NCBI GenBank assembly: GCA_016647705.1
Contig: CM028330.1
Location: 45,970,397 to 46,034,396, forward strand
DNA length: 64,000 nt
DNA from: Eucommia ulmoides
Lineage: Eukaryota; Streptophyta; Magnoliopsida; Garryales; Eucommiaceae
Reading direction: 5' to 3'
The position numbers and the translations under genes are program-made. Below the pieces are notes generated by a model that saw only the letters and a list, made by a program, of their open reading frames with translations, did not search any database and was not told where the DNA came from. How positions within the stretch are numbered: position 1 is the first letter of the stretch; each line of letters begins with the position of its first letter. Positions 10,969-22,853 of this stretch are shown here, in pieces.

Positions 10969-12359
10969 TGATTTTATCTATATATTTCTAATCTAAATTT
11001 GGTAGTTTTTGAGTGTTTTATAAGTATTTTAATTCACTTTTATTTATTTTTATTCAAATCAGGTGTTATGGGAGAAACAGTGCATAATACGTGAAAGTGT
11101 TGTAACTTCAATGCCATTTTTTACCATGATGTGATCCAATTTTGGAAAATCTCAAAACATGAACATTGTATCTACAACTTAGATTTCCATAGGTTTTTGA
11201 ATCACCTCAATCAAAGTTCGTACGAGAACGTTACGAAAAAAATATGAATCGAGCATCAGCACTGATCATATCTCACTGCAGCGAGAATTTATCTCATTGA
11301 AGTGAGCTTTTGCTCGCTACAGCGAGTTCCCTTCGGAGAAGTTTCTGACCTCTGCTCACTGCAGTGAGCTTTTGCGCGCTACTGCGACCAGACACCAACC
11401 GGCAACAATATTCACCTAGAACATTTTTGGGAGTTTTTGGGAGCTCCAAGATCAGACCAAGAAAGAGAGTTCATCAATTGGAGAAGAGAAAACAAGATCA
11501 AAACGGAATTTACGGACGTGGAACCATCCATTCTTCAAATGTTGGCTATCCTATCTTGTTTCTCTCTTTTATTCTTAACTTTTGTTGGTTGATTGATCAT
11601 GTATAACTCGTTTTTAGTTGAATATTTTGTTATGACCATGAGCTAAATGTTTATTATTTAGAGATTGATATAGTTTACAAGTATATTGTTTGAGTAAATC
11701 TATGTTTCGTTAACGGTTGTTCATCCCTATTCGATTGTGTTTACCGTTTTATTACTTCTATTGTATGCTTGTTATGATATTTTGTTTTATTTGAGAATAC
11801 AGAGTTTGATACTCGGGAGAGGTAACCCTAGATTCAGACTAGTGTTTAAACATGACGCGACGTTCTAATGTTTCGGGAGATTATTAGAACATGTGCAATC
11901 TGTGAGGTTGGGGCAAGACTCGTGTAATCATTTAGATGCTAGATAGGGATATCAGTGTCGACGTGGTTGCATATTCACTCACTTTACACTCGGGAAAGAT
12001 AGTGAGTGAGTTTTAGAAACTTAGATTGTCGAATAGATTGATAACCGTTAATGTAAACTAGACTAAATCAAACACGTATAAGTAAATGAAATTAATCCCT
12101 AGATAATCTATTCCTATAGAATTTAGTCCTAGTTGTAGTTTAATTTGTTGTTATTTTAGTTTAGTTTAGTTATTTTTATAAAAAAAACCTAAAATTCGAT
12201 CGCCTAAATAAAATTAGGTTACGACAATCGCGGTACTTAAACGACGATTTAAATCAATCCCTATGGATATGACAACCCTACTCACTTTCTATACTATTAA
12301 AACTTGACTTCGTGCACTTGCGAATAATTCAACGCGCATTAAAAAAGTCGCAACAACCA
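10969..12359 (+). mobile_element. Athila-like solo LTR inside the Mutator transposase gene
   Basis: It begins TGATTTTATCTATATATTTC and ends CAACAACCA. Its second half matches the other Athila-like LTRs here: the blocks cgggagag..gtgag, gattgtcg, cgttaatgtaaacta, taatccctagataatctattc, taaaattaggtta, aatccctatggatatgaca and acttgcg occur in the same order as in 19365-20939. The MULE reading frame resumes on both sides. I could not confirm an exact 5-bp target duplication (tagat on the left, ctagc on the right), so the ends may have decayed by a base or two. Four to five palindromic words of type CTCACTGCAGTGAG lie at 11255-11392. Confidence 0.8.
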
Positions 12360-12712
12360 CTAGCAAAAGATTCTTGCACAGGTGGTTGCTCAAGAAGCGG
12401 CTTAACAAGTGGAGCCACATTTAATTCCAACTTGATGAATAAATCAACATCACTCAGCCTAAATTTACCATACACCTCAAACATTTCTAAAATAGCTCTA
12501 TCACTTATCACATGCATTTTTTTCATTAGATTTCTCTTAGTATAAACAGTCAATGCAACACCTACTTCCATGGGTATCATGCCATGAAACAATTTATCTA
12601 TGGCATCTAACAGATCAAACAACAAAACATATTGGGATCAACATTACCAATGGTACCAACTTCTGTCATAAAGCGACAATTCAACTCAAATCTCACATCA
12701 ATACCTCTGCAT
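12360..12712 (-). pseudogene. Mutator-like transposase, N-terminal part
   Basis: The frame 12625-12329 reads FDLLDAIDKLFHG, then VGVALTVYTKRN and MFEVYGKFRLSDVDLFIKLEL. This is the layout of the N-terminal region of many plant MuDR proteins, where a small beta-rich domain ends in a conserved D-x-D-V-x-x-F-x-x-L-like block. A few codons upstream, in another frame, sits TIGNVDPNM-like sequence, so at least one frameshift separates the true start. Joining the end of this frame (QPPVQESFA, ending at the LTR) to the sequence at 10968 (SIDDHKRRVDNPEG) gives a plausible continuous protein, which is the evidence that the LTR landed inside the gene. Confidence 0.65.
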
Positions 12713-12814
12713 AATGTAAACCATGCATTATGTAAACAAAAAAAAAAGTTCACAGGAAGAAAAATAAAATTACATGCAGACAAACCTACAAGTAAAACAA
12801 AACCCTAGGTAACC

Positions 12815-13007
12815 TGTAAGACCCTGATTTTTATTTAAGTCATATTTTATAACATTTCAAAAATAACGGGGTGGATGGCGTAATTTATTATTTGATTTAA
12901 AATTTTAGGGGGTCAATTCGTAATTTTAAAAAAAAATCAAAATTTAAATTGGGGTTTAATTAATAATGTAAAGAAAATCTAGGGGGGATAACATAATTGG
13001 AGAAAAG

Positions 13008-13050
<43 letters not shown>

Positions 13051-14569
13051 CTGTGTCGTGCAATCAAAACGAAACACAGAACCGAGAAGGGAGAGGAAGG
13101 ATCGAGATCCATTGACGTGGCAAGCTAGGAACAAATTGATCCACTTAAATCATGCAATCGTGATCTTCAACGGAAAAAAGGAAGGAGGAGCAGAAACAGA
13201 GGAGAGAGAGAGGGGTAGGTCCGGTGGTATAATAGATATATATACGAGTATGCAAGAAATTATCTATCACTCTTAGGAAAGAGAGACGTGTCCTATATGA
13301 TTCGATTTAATATACTTCACTCAAGCCTCTTGCCATAGTAGTATGACAAATGGGATGAGATTATAATTGGTATTACAAGAAATTATATTAACACTCAATA
13401 TATATATGATTGAACTAGGGTTTTTTTTTTTTTTTACTTTATCCATACCCTATTGGTCCTTTTGGGAAGACAAGATAGAGATACATATAATATGAAAAAT
13501 CATACACGGGGAGGTTCCCTTGGTGAAATTATTATCAACTGGACATAGTTATGATATGTGGATAGATGTCACTCACATTCAAGTGTGATGCCTTGGGAAA
13601 AAATATTTTCTCCTTGAAAGAGAAAATTAGAATTATTCCAATTTTAATTAATTAATTATTTGTACTGTCTAATTTTTTGTATGAACCTAATGGGTCACAC
13701 AATGGAAAATAGAAGTTAGGAAAATCCTTTAAAAATTAATAGGTTGTAATGATAAATTTTTGAAAGTTCGGGAGCCAAAGTGTAAATAAGAAAAGAAAGG
13801 GTCCACGGTTTTGAACCCTGGACAGTAACTAGTTAAGGGGAGACCATTAAGGCTGATCCCTAAGATGAAAATTTGGCCACCCTCTTTTGGCTAGCTTCTC
13901 CTTCTTTCTTTCTTTGTTTTACTGATTTGGATCCTACTACCACCTAGATTTAAATCAAAACTACCTTAGAATCTTGAGATTGGAATTTGATTCTTAGAGA
14001 TCTAAATATCAATATCCCAAATGAATTTTCTATATGGATATTGTTAGGGGCATGATATTTTTGTGTTTTCTAAGAGAATCGAATCTCTGTCTTCGGAAGC
14101 AGATCAGATCTATCCACTCTTGGAAAGACCTTCTCAAATCACGCCTTGAGAACTAGCGGCTTTGAGGTTGAAGCACAAGAAGAGGTAACTGATTAAATTA
14201 GATTTAATCTTTCCTGTTTTATTTATTTTTTGTGGATGTGGATAGATTTATCTTAAGGAATATGATACTAAATATGATTTATTTATTTTTTATATTCTAC
14301 TACATAAATCTTATGATTTTAATATCTCATTTCTTCAAGTAGTATTAGACCCACTTTCGTAATTAACACAAAACAAATTAATTTTGGTTATGTTTTACAG
14401 AATATTGGATCTTAGTAATATTGATGATATATTATTTTTAGATCTTCCCGAAAACAATACGAGTTACATGTAAATCCAAAAAAATAATAATAATTAATTT
14501 TATACAAATTATTTTATTAAAATTTTAAAAATTAGATATAAGAGAATGCTAGGGAATGGTGTTGTAGCA
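12815..14569 (+). mobile_element. Possible Tekay-type solo LTR with duplication TAACC
   Basis: The sequence at 12815 (TGTAAGACCCTGATTTTTA) is a typical Tekay/Del LTR start. The five bases before it (12810-12814, taacc) recur at 14570-14574 directly after a CA, which would make a 1755-bp solo LTR. The start is convincing; the end is supported only by that 5-bp match and not by an LTR-like 3' sequence. It holds a (TA)n tract at 13012-13046 and no gene. Confidence 0.4.
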
Positions 14570-14574
14570 TAACC

Positions 14575-15707
14575 GCGGTGCCGGTGGGAGCATATGACTT
14601 GCGATGGAAACAACTAGAACGCCGCCACCATGAACTACTATTAGGATGGTACAACACCACTGAAAGGCACTACCATGACGACGCGTTGTCATAGAAATTC
14701 TCCATCATGATGGTATGTCAGTGGTGGCCCGATCCACCACAGCGGTGCAACGGTTGTCCCCATCACGACAATTCATTTTTGTTTTAGCAGAATCTAACTA
14801 CCTGCGATTCTGTAAGATTCTGCATGATTTGGTCTTTTAGATATTTAGGAAGAAAAATTCAAAAGTTAACTAGGCTATAGATTTAAATTTTAAATTGTGC
14901 CTGAATCAGATTTGATATCTCTTAAAATATCTTTTCAAATTTTTATCAAATCAGATTGGGTATCTTATCTAAAATTTAAATTTTGAACTTCTTAAATTAA
15001 ATATTTAATTAATCATTTAAAAATTTTATGAGACAGTTTAAATACGTGACAGTTTTGAAACTTTATAAGTTTTTTGATCAATTTTATTTGAGTATTATGA
15101 GATAACTATAATAGATACGAAATTTAGATAATTCAAATTTAAAAATAAATTCTATTTTAATTATTATGAGATAATTTTTAATAGACATAAAATTTAATTT
15201 TAATTTTAATTAATATGTTTATGAGATAAAATGTTTCCTAATTAAATTAGGAAACATCAATATTTATCGATCCAATTAGATTCCTTAATAAGATTAACCA
15301 ATTTTTATATTTTACATGAGACATATTATATATGTTAGTTATTGGGATGATCATGGACTAAAACTGTTTAATCTATGTGATTAGTTTGTGGAACGATTGT
15401 AATTTTGGAACTTGGATAATTTATTACAACCGGTTTGTAATAAATTATTGAGAATTTTTCAAGAGCTTGCATACTCTACCTCATTCTTTTTCCGTTGTAT
15501 TGATCCCCTTCTTGATATTCGTTTCTTCCACTAGTATGTATCCCTTTCTTTTATTATATTTTTTTTGTATTTATAATTTTATGAAGACAAAGAGAAAGCT
15601 CAACGATTATAGAGAAATTGAGTAGCCTAATCAAGAGCATGGAGCGATGGAGGCCAAGACATTGGAAACCCCAGAAGAATGATTATTAGATGTGTTAACT
15701 TTGATTA
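14575..15707. other. Unassigned AT-rich region
   Basis: No protein motif, inverted repeat or LTR boundary was recognised. 14575-14770 is locally GC-richer with ACCATGACG- and CACCAC-like words but no open frame. Confidence 0.5.
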
Positions 15708-15716
15708 ATTTATTTA

Positions 15717-15985
15717 AGGATATTTACCAATTACCTCCCCTGTCATTTTGTTTAAAACCAGTGACCTCCCCTGTCATTCGTAAAATACCAATAACCCCCT
15801 ATGTCCATTTTTTTATAAAAAGACATAAATACCCTTCTATTATTTAATATAATTATATTTTTTATTCTTTTAGGTTAATAAAAAATAATAGCACCCCTAC
15901 TTTTAAAAAATTATTTTTTACTCCTAAAGTTTTTCAAAATTATTTATACCCCAAACCCAACCCCCACCGCCACCCACCTTCTTTT
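15717..15985 (+). repeat. Left terminal inverted repeat of the Mutator-type element
   Basis: Reads inward as a series of short polypyrimidine-flanked blocks (acctcccctgtcatt occurs in two variants about 35 bases apart) that are mirrored at 26590-26934. Confidence 0.7.
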
Positions 15986-16565
15986 TCTTCCGGGATTATT
16001 TGGCATAGAACATATCTTTATCAATGATGAATTATCTATTGAAGATCTTCCAAAGAAGATGTCAATGGATTTATTGTAATTGCGACTTTATTTAAATATA
16101 ATTCTCAAACTCCTTGCCCGAGCCAAATTTGGCGAAGCTTGGGCTGGACACTAAGGTTAATGCGTTGTCAGCCAAGCTAAAATGATAGTAGAGACGTTAG
16201 TGGCCATGTGCAAAACTCTTGGGCTCTTTGGTTGGGCTCAACTCACTCTTTATTAAGCTCAACTGAATCCTGACCAGATTTGGTTTAGTGTTGGTTGAGG
16301 TCAGCTCAACTTTGACCAGGCTTGCGCCCCACCTAGTGAATTAATATTAGTGCCCGCTAAGCTTCGCGTCACACCTTTGACAAAGAGTGCAGATCAGCTG
16401 GGTACTGTTTGATTAATTATGACTGGCCTTAAGCACATGTCGTACTTGATCTTGGAAACCGTCTCTTTTTCCTCGATATTTGTTGTTGCTGTTTTACTTC
16501 ACATGTCATAAATATCTAGATGATTGAGTTTCACCTTTCCTATCGTTTCACGATCGCTGGTTTGG

Positions 16566-16574
16566 CTATTTAAA
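16566..16574 (+). promoter_or_regulatory. TATA box of the antisense ORF
   Basis: GCTATTTAAAGCC lies about 95 bases before the ATG at 16666, at a distance fitting a plant promoter for this plus-strand ORF. Confidence 0.45.
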
Positions 16575-16665
16575 GCCAAGCCTTCTCAAGGCTTCTTCAC
16601 AAATTTCTTTTTCACTAATTCTCTTTTTTCTGCTTCTTTGTTAGTCCTTTTATCTTAGTACAAAT

Positions 16666-17126
16666 ATGGCCTCGTCGTCATCTGGTTCTAATATTTTTGA
16701 CGCCATTCAGGTGGAACGAAAGAAGGAAGTTAAGCAAGGGTATCGTTTTTTTCCAACTCATGATGATGTTGAAGACTTTCAATGCCAGGCACTGTAGGCT
16801 TTGGGCCATCAAGGATGTCAATGCCCTCTACGCTTCCCTTGACGTCGCCTATTTCTGCACAATATCCCAACTCCACGAACTTCATGGTCAGTTGTAGGCG
16901 GTAGAAAAAACAAATTGAAGAGCTACAAGCCCTAGTGCACCACCACAAAACTCACAATGAAGTACTGAAGATAGAGGGGGAGAAGTTTCTGGACAAGAAT
17001 AAAGAGAAGAAGAAGAAAATACACTCGTTGGCTCTAGCGCTGAGCCAGTATGAAGCAGGTGACTTCTACCGATCGAGCTTGGACTCTGAAGACTTAGGTT
17101 TTTTGCCTTCTCCTAGAGTAGATTAG
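16666..17126 (+). pseudogene. Antisense ORF of the Tat-like element (coiled-coil protein remnant)
   Basis: From the ATG at 16666 a Ser-rich start (MASSSSGSNIFDAIQ) runs to a stop near 16797. Other frames continue with NALYASLDVAYFCTISQLHEL and then QIEELQALVHHHKTHNEVLKI and KFLDKNKEKKKK, a heptad-patterned coiled coil, ending SEDLGFLPSPRVD at 17126. At least two shifts or stops break it. It is opposite in direction to the element's pol and lies between integrase and the missing 3' LTR, where Grande/Retand-type Tat elements carry an antisense gene of unknown role. I infer the same origin from position and coiled-coil content; there is no recognisable enzymatic domain. Confidence 0.55.
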
Positions 17127-18000
17127 TTTTTTTTTTTTTTTTTTTTTGAAAAAAACCTCAAGAGCATTTTTTTTTTTTTTAACAGTACGGGCTTATTAGT
17201 CACCAAATAAGCCCTTACATGTGTAGCTCCCTTTTCAAGTTCGAACTCCATGGTAAGAAATGGTAAGTTCAAGACTGAAAAATAACAATATCTTGAGTAG
17301 GATTCCTGTGATGGTAAAATGTAGTTACATCTATTTTGTATTGATTCTGTAGTAAGAAGTGATAAGTTCAAGACCTTTTATTCTTTTGAATTGTAATGAT
17401 AAGTCCGTTGTTTATAAGAAACAATTGAACTTCATATGTCGTGTATTGAATGGAATTCCAGAATAGTACTTATATTTAAATATCGTTCATGCATAAAGTA
17501 TGGGTTCTCAACAATTACGTTTAAGAATAAGTAAGGTTTGGATAAATGGGATTAAGTTTTCTAACCATAACTTTTTAATGAGGGTAAGAAGCAATTAATT
17601 ATGGAAGAATAAGAAGTATATTCCTATGTCGCAAGAAATATATTTTTATTCTTCCATCCTCTACCCTCTTCCATATCAAGTTTAGGTAATAAACATGATA
17701 TGGACTTCATGAGCCCCAACAGACTAATAAAAATAATGTACTTACTGACCTCGAATTTGGCAATTTATCGCACTTCAGTTCTTGAATGGGTTTACGTGGG
17801 TGGCTCAGCATTCTAGCCAAGTCGATCTGAGCTGCAATTAAGCATAACGGTGAGTTTCCTTTAAGCATTTAGTGGGTGGGCTGATCAAAGTTATCGGGTT
17901 GGTGCGTTGGGTTGATCTCAATGGTTTGGCCGATTGGTGGTTCGATGGGCCGATTTTTAAAGCTCAATGTGATTGGTAAACCGGTCTAGATAGTTGGTCA
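17127..18000. other. Non-coding 3' region of the Tat-like element
   Basis: Homopolymer T and A runs at 17126-17180 are followed by AT-rich sequence and, from about 17800, by G/T-rich sequence grading into the 60-bp repeats. No gene seen. Confidence 0.55.
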
Positions 18001-18400
18001 AAGAGCCAATGTGGACAGTTCAGTTGGTTAATGAGCCAAACTTGATAGCTTAGTTATGGGTTAACCAATCTAAGCAATTCATCCGGTTGACGAGTTGATC
18101 TTGGTAGCTCGGTTTATGGGTGAACTGAGCTAGGTAGTTTAACCAGTTGATGAATCGATATTGGAAGCTCAGTTTGTGGGTGAATTGAGCTAGGCAGTTT
18201 AGCCGGTTGATGAGCAGATATTGGTAGCTCAGTTTATAGGTGAATTGAGCTAGGCAGTTTAGCCGGTTGATGCGTTGATATTGGCAACTCGATCTATGGG
18301 TGAACTAAGCTAGGAAATTCAACCAGTTGATGAGCTGACATTAGCAACTCGGTTTATGGGTGAACGGAGCTAGGCAACTCAATTTATTTAAGGAGCTATT
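18001..18400. repeat. 60-bp tandem repeats, about six copies
   Basis: Units have an exact period of 60 bases: ttatgggtgaactgagctag, then a variable tagttt-aaccagttgatga block, then atattggtagctc. Neighbouring copies differ at several positions and degenerate outward. Tat-lineage elements are known to grow such arrays in the region between pol and the 3' LTR. Confidence 0.9.
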
Positions 18401-18599
18401 CTTGGCAGATCAGTCAATTGATGAGCTAACCTTTGGCAACATACTTTCAAATTGTTAATATCCTAAGTGTAGGGATGGTCTTTGTTGAAACTTTTTCGTG
18501 AAGTAGCCATGACTTCTCACTCAAAAGTTTACAATCGAAATAGCAAACAATGTTTCTTCAAATCTAATATGACAAATAATGAAGAACTCACTTAAAGTA

Positions 18600-19364
18600 T
18601 TTTCACAAATGTGCGATGTTCCATGGTCGAGGGATTGGCACGCCATCTAGGTCTTCCAACCAGTATGTCCCAGATCTGTTCACCTTGATAACCTTATACG
18701 GTCCTTCCTAGGTAGAGGCTAGTTTTCCTAAGCGAGCCTCTGGGCAGTGCGGCATTACCCTTCGAAGCACTAGTTTTCCCACTATGAAGTATCTCGGGCG
18801 AACTGCATGGTTGAACGTCCTTTCCAATTTTTTATTTGTAGGCCACCATCCTCAATGTTGTTTGGTCTCATTTTTCCTCCAGCTGGTCTAACTCTTGGCA
18901 TATCACTATCTCGTTTTCTCATAGATTAACCGTGTTATCCCAACTCAAATGCAATTCGATCTCCACTGGGACCACTGCTTCTTTTCCATACATCATGGAG
19001 TAAGGTGTTTCTCTTGTGGTTGTGCTCGAAGTAGTACGGTTGGCCTACAAGATTACTGGCAATTTTTCCACCTATTTTTCTTTGGCATCGTCTAACCGCT
19101 TTTCGAGTGCTTCTTGATTGATTGACCTATTTGTTACTTCTGCTTGTCCATTTGCCTACGAATAAGCTGGGCTTGATGTGCGATGTTGTATTTTCAATTC
19201 ATCGTACATCCAAGTAACCTTTTTCCCGGTAAAAGGGGTTCTATTATCAAATATCAATACTGCTGGAATACCAAAATGATAGATTACTTACTTCCAAAGG
19301 ACATTCTTGACTTCATTTTTGTCCACAGTTATGAATGCATCAGCCTCCACCTATTTGGTGAAGT
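18600..19364 (-). pseudogene. Tat-like integrase remnant
   Basis: On the minus strand the frame begins FTK-VEADAF, just after the position of the integrase D1 motif. It continues with IFDNRTPFTGKK (D2, Asp kept) and NGQAEVTNRSI (catalytic Glu kept), then LPVIL-ANRTT, ETPYSMMYGKEAVVPVEI and, near 18700, LVLRRVMPHCPEA and GPYKVI, the C-terminal integrase fold. Three or more in-frame stops interrupt it. Integrase would insert element cDNA into chromosomes. The upstream portion is separated by the insertion at 19365 or deleted. The motif string VVPVEI and the RTT/ETPYSMMYG block fit non-chromovirus gypsy elements (Tat/Athila). Confidence 0.8.
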
Positions 19365-20939
19365 TGATAGGTGTGATCTACCTATCTATTTCCAAACCGA
19401 AATTGTTAGTTTTTGAGTACCTTTATTACGTTTTTAATACGTTTTAATATGTTTTTATTCTTTTTGTATTAAAACACGTGTGTGGGGTAAAAAGGTAGAA
19501 AAATGGAGCATAAATGAACAAATCGTATCGAGAACGGTCAGAGAATAGTGGAAAAATGAGCAAGGAGGCAAGATTCTAAAAAAAGCCCACCGTCGTGGCG
19601 TCCAGATACAGAGAATGGCCATATCTTAATGAACACCCACCGCCGTGGCACTAAGAATGCAAGATGGTCACCCAAATCCACCGCCGACTCCACCGCCGAG
19701 ACTAACATCAAACCGACCTACCACCGCCGCGGCGGTCAGCTCTACACAGACTTAAGATATTTTTTGGGATATTTTGCCTATTTAAACCCTTTCTCTCCTC
19801 CTCTCTTCTGGTGGAATCACCCCCCCTCCCCCCAAGGCCTTAGACTATATTTTAGGGTAAGTTTGAGAGATTTTTGAGGGAGAGCCCTCAACCCGAGGTA
19901 GAAGATGAAGGAGGAAGCGATCGATCAACAATTTTAGTGCCAAATCTTTGGATATCGGCTAAGTCATTCGTTTCTTTTCTTTATTTTTGTCATTTCGGTA
20001 GTTGTTGAGCATGTTTACGCCATTTTACATTGTATACATGGTTATGTCCATTGGCTAAACATAGGTTGTTTAGGGATTATTAATAAATTTATGAATACAT
20101 TGTTTAGTTGAGTTTGTGTTTTGTTTGCGGTTGTTCTTCGATGTTTGATTGTTTTTATCGTTCTTGTTTGTTGATTATGCTTAGATTTATATATCAAGAA
20201 TTCGGGGTTTGACAAACCCCGGATTTGGACTAGGGTTAATGAACGTCACGATCCAATAACCCGGGAGGGAATTGGATTGTGTCCAATTGATGACGTTGGG
20301 GCAAAACTCACGTGACCTAGGGTCGTTAAGACGTGGAGGGGGACTTTTTCCTTGACATGAAGTCGCATATTTTCCCATCTTACACTCGGGAGAGGTGGCG
20401 GGAGAGTTTTAGAACTGAGATTGTCGATAGGGTAAACACAACGCGACGATCCAATAACCCGAGAGGGAGTTGGATTGTGCGCAATCAATAACGTTGGGGT
20501 GAGACTCACATGACCTAGGGTCGTTAAGACATTGAGGGAGACTTTTTTGTTAACACGAAGTCATGTATTCCCTCATCTTACACTCGGGAGAGGTGGAGGG
20601 AGAGTTTACGAACTGAGATTGTCGGATAAGTCGAACGCCGTTAACATAAACTAAAACGAAATTGAACATGTATTCGTAAATGAAACTAATCCCTAGATAA
20701 TCTATTCTCTCAAAACTATCTCAATGTAGTATTAGTATAGTTAAATTAGTATTTTAGTATTAGTATTAAATTATATTCCATTTTTATCGCCTAGATAAAA
20801 TTAGGTAATGATAATCGTGGTAGTCGATAGTAATCTCAACCAATCCCTGTAGATACAATACCTGATCGAAAGGTCCATATACTAAAACTTGATCTGTATG
20901 CTTGCGGTGAAAGTGGAGACGCTTAAATTACGGCCACCA
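19365..20939 (+). repeat. 5' LTR of the Athila-like element
   Basis: Starts TGATAGGTGTGATC and ends CGGCCACCA. A cluster of GC-rich palindromic words (such as ACCGCCGCGGCGGT) lies at 19585-19740 and a TATA-like CCTATTTAAACC at 19778-19787. Near the end is the block aatccctgtagatacaatacc, close to the CCCTGTGGATWCGAYACCC word shared by many plant LTRs of this group. Confidence 0.85.
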
Positions 20940-20945
20940 AGTTTT

Positions 20946-20966
20946 TGGCACCGTTACCGGGGATTG
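20946..20966 (+). other. Primer-binding site, tRNA-Asp type
   Basis: TGGCACCGTTACCGGGGATTG is two substitutions from TGGCGCCGTTGCCGGGGA, the complement of the plant tRNA-Asp 3' end used by Athila-type elements. A second, weaker copy (ttggtaacgattgtcgggga) follows near 21009. Confidence 0.8.
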
Positions 20967-22853
20967 GTAGTTTGTCAAATACAGTTTTCGGCGATCGCCA
21001 CCAAGTTTTTGGTAACGATTGTCGGGGATTGTGTTTTAGATTATTGTTGATATTGTGAGTGAATAACTTGATTTTAATTTAGGCATTTTTTAGTGTTTAT
21101 AATTTTTCTTTGTAGTTTTGTTTTTGTTTTCCTGCAGGATGCTTGAAGATGTTAGATCGACAGGTACTCTAGCGTTTCTTTCATTGCAATATCTCGCCAG
21201 TCTTGAGGGTATATGTCGAGCCGAGGACATTAAACCAAGTACTTCTTGGGATGCAACCCAAGGAAAAAAATAAATTAGGTCCATCTCCGTCGAGTTGAGT
21301 CGGAGGGGAGATTCTCTCGCCTCCCAGGTATGTGTTCTAAACTCCCGTCTTCAATATTATGCTATATACTGTCATTGGGATCGCTGACGGGTCGTTTTGG
21401 GCAATGTCTGTGTTAAGTTGGTGGTGATGTGTAGTATGTTTTTAGTATCTGTTTATGTTATTAGTTAAGTTTTACTATTTTTATCGTATGCATGCTTGTT
21501 GAGGATTAGTTGCTTAGTTTAGTTGTTGTTTTGTGCTAAGTTTTGACGTCATCTAGGCCTTTACCCGATTATGAGTCTGTCCCCTAATTGTTTATTGAGG
21601 TCGAGCGTAAAGATCATTCATGTGTGTTCTGTGTGCTTAACGTATCGTCTTAGTAAAAATTATTGTAGATCCTAAATGCACGAGCACGTAAACTCAATAT
21701 AGCACTATCTAATTGATTTGAAACCGATTATCCTTCACTCACTTTCATGACAATAGGGATTCTAGAACTTGATTTGGGGGAAATTCGATGTCAAATCCTA
21801 GGCGAGGTTGTTTAGGAGATATGATTTAGGCATTCATTTGATCACTTGAGCCTTTTGAAGCCTACCATGCAATATCATTATCCCTCGTTACCCTAAGAAG
21901 CCTAAATGCCAATTCAATTCTAAACATATGAGCAAATTCCCTGGCCAGTTGATTTTTGTCCAAACCTATATCGCCGAATTAAAGGCACATTTGAGTGAAT
22001 CAAGTTAGCATTCAGATATACTACTTGATATGAGCGGTTGGGTTTAGGGTGAACTTCGGATTGGTTCGGTATTAGTGTATTCACTAATCATTTTCTTAAT
22101 CATTTTTGCATACTCCTAAAACTATAGAAATTCGTATACATTTGGGGGTGTATTACTTAATCATTTTTTTGCGCACTCCTTAAATTGCAAAAATTCAAAT
22201 GAGTTTAGGGGTATGTTTGAAAAAAATAAATTAATTTACGTTTCTTTTGATAAGTGAATACGTTGGTCTAAAATGATTGTTTGGGATTGTTTACAACTTT
22301 TCTATGGGGGTTCAAGTGTGAGAGTGCCAACGATGTGCCTTGGGTAACGTTAAATTAACGACATTAACCCATTTTATATTTAAATTTACCCTTGGCTATT
22401 TTCCCAAAACCGATCCAAGCCCTATTGATTTTTTAAAACCTCAAAGCCTACATTAGTGGAGAATAGATCCCGGGTCAGGCGTATGGATTCCTTATACCTT
22501 AAAGGTTTAAGTCATGAACTATATTGAGGGATAATCCCATCTAATCAATAGATAGTTGTATATTTGAGTTTAATCACACACACACTTAAACAGGATCTAG
22601 AATAGTGCTTACTATTTTTGAACGTTGAAATTATATAATACCACATGGTGTGATTTATACTTGAACTTGATAGGATTGGGGGCCGATGAGGGAAAATCTT
22701 TCGGCCGGTAGATGATTATCAAAACATCCATATTTTTTTTGTTTTTAGTATTTTTCATTTTTAGTTTTCAATTTCGTAATTAGTTTTTATATTTTCTTAT
22801 ATTGTGTGGGTGTTTTGCTCGAGAACTAGCAAAATTTCAAGTTTGGGGGTATT
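20967..22853 (+). other. Non-coding interior of the Athila-like element
   Basis: Only short frames are present, none with a recognisable domain. Long parts are repeated, inverted, at 34986-36111 (for example the tacttgatatgagcggttggg block at 22021), showing that the interior is conserved between copies although it does not code. A purine tract closes it at about 22839-22850. Confidence 0.75.

Noticed and set aside
18001..18400. Regular 60-bp spacing could suggest a CRISPR-like array
   Set aside because: The whole unit repeats, with no unique spacers, and the surroundings are a plant retrotransposon.
20187..20509. Minus-strand frames in the Athila-like LTRs (also at 23944, 33736, 33927, 36432)
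   Set aside because: The same frames recur because the LTR recurs; they lie antisense in U5/R, carry no domain and break differently in each copy.
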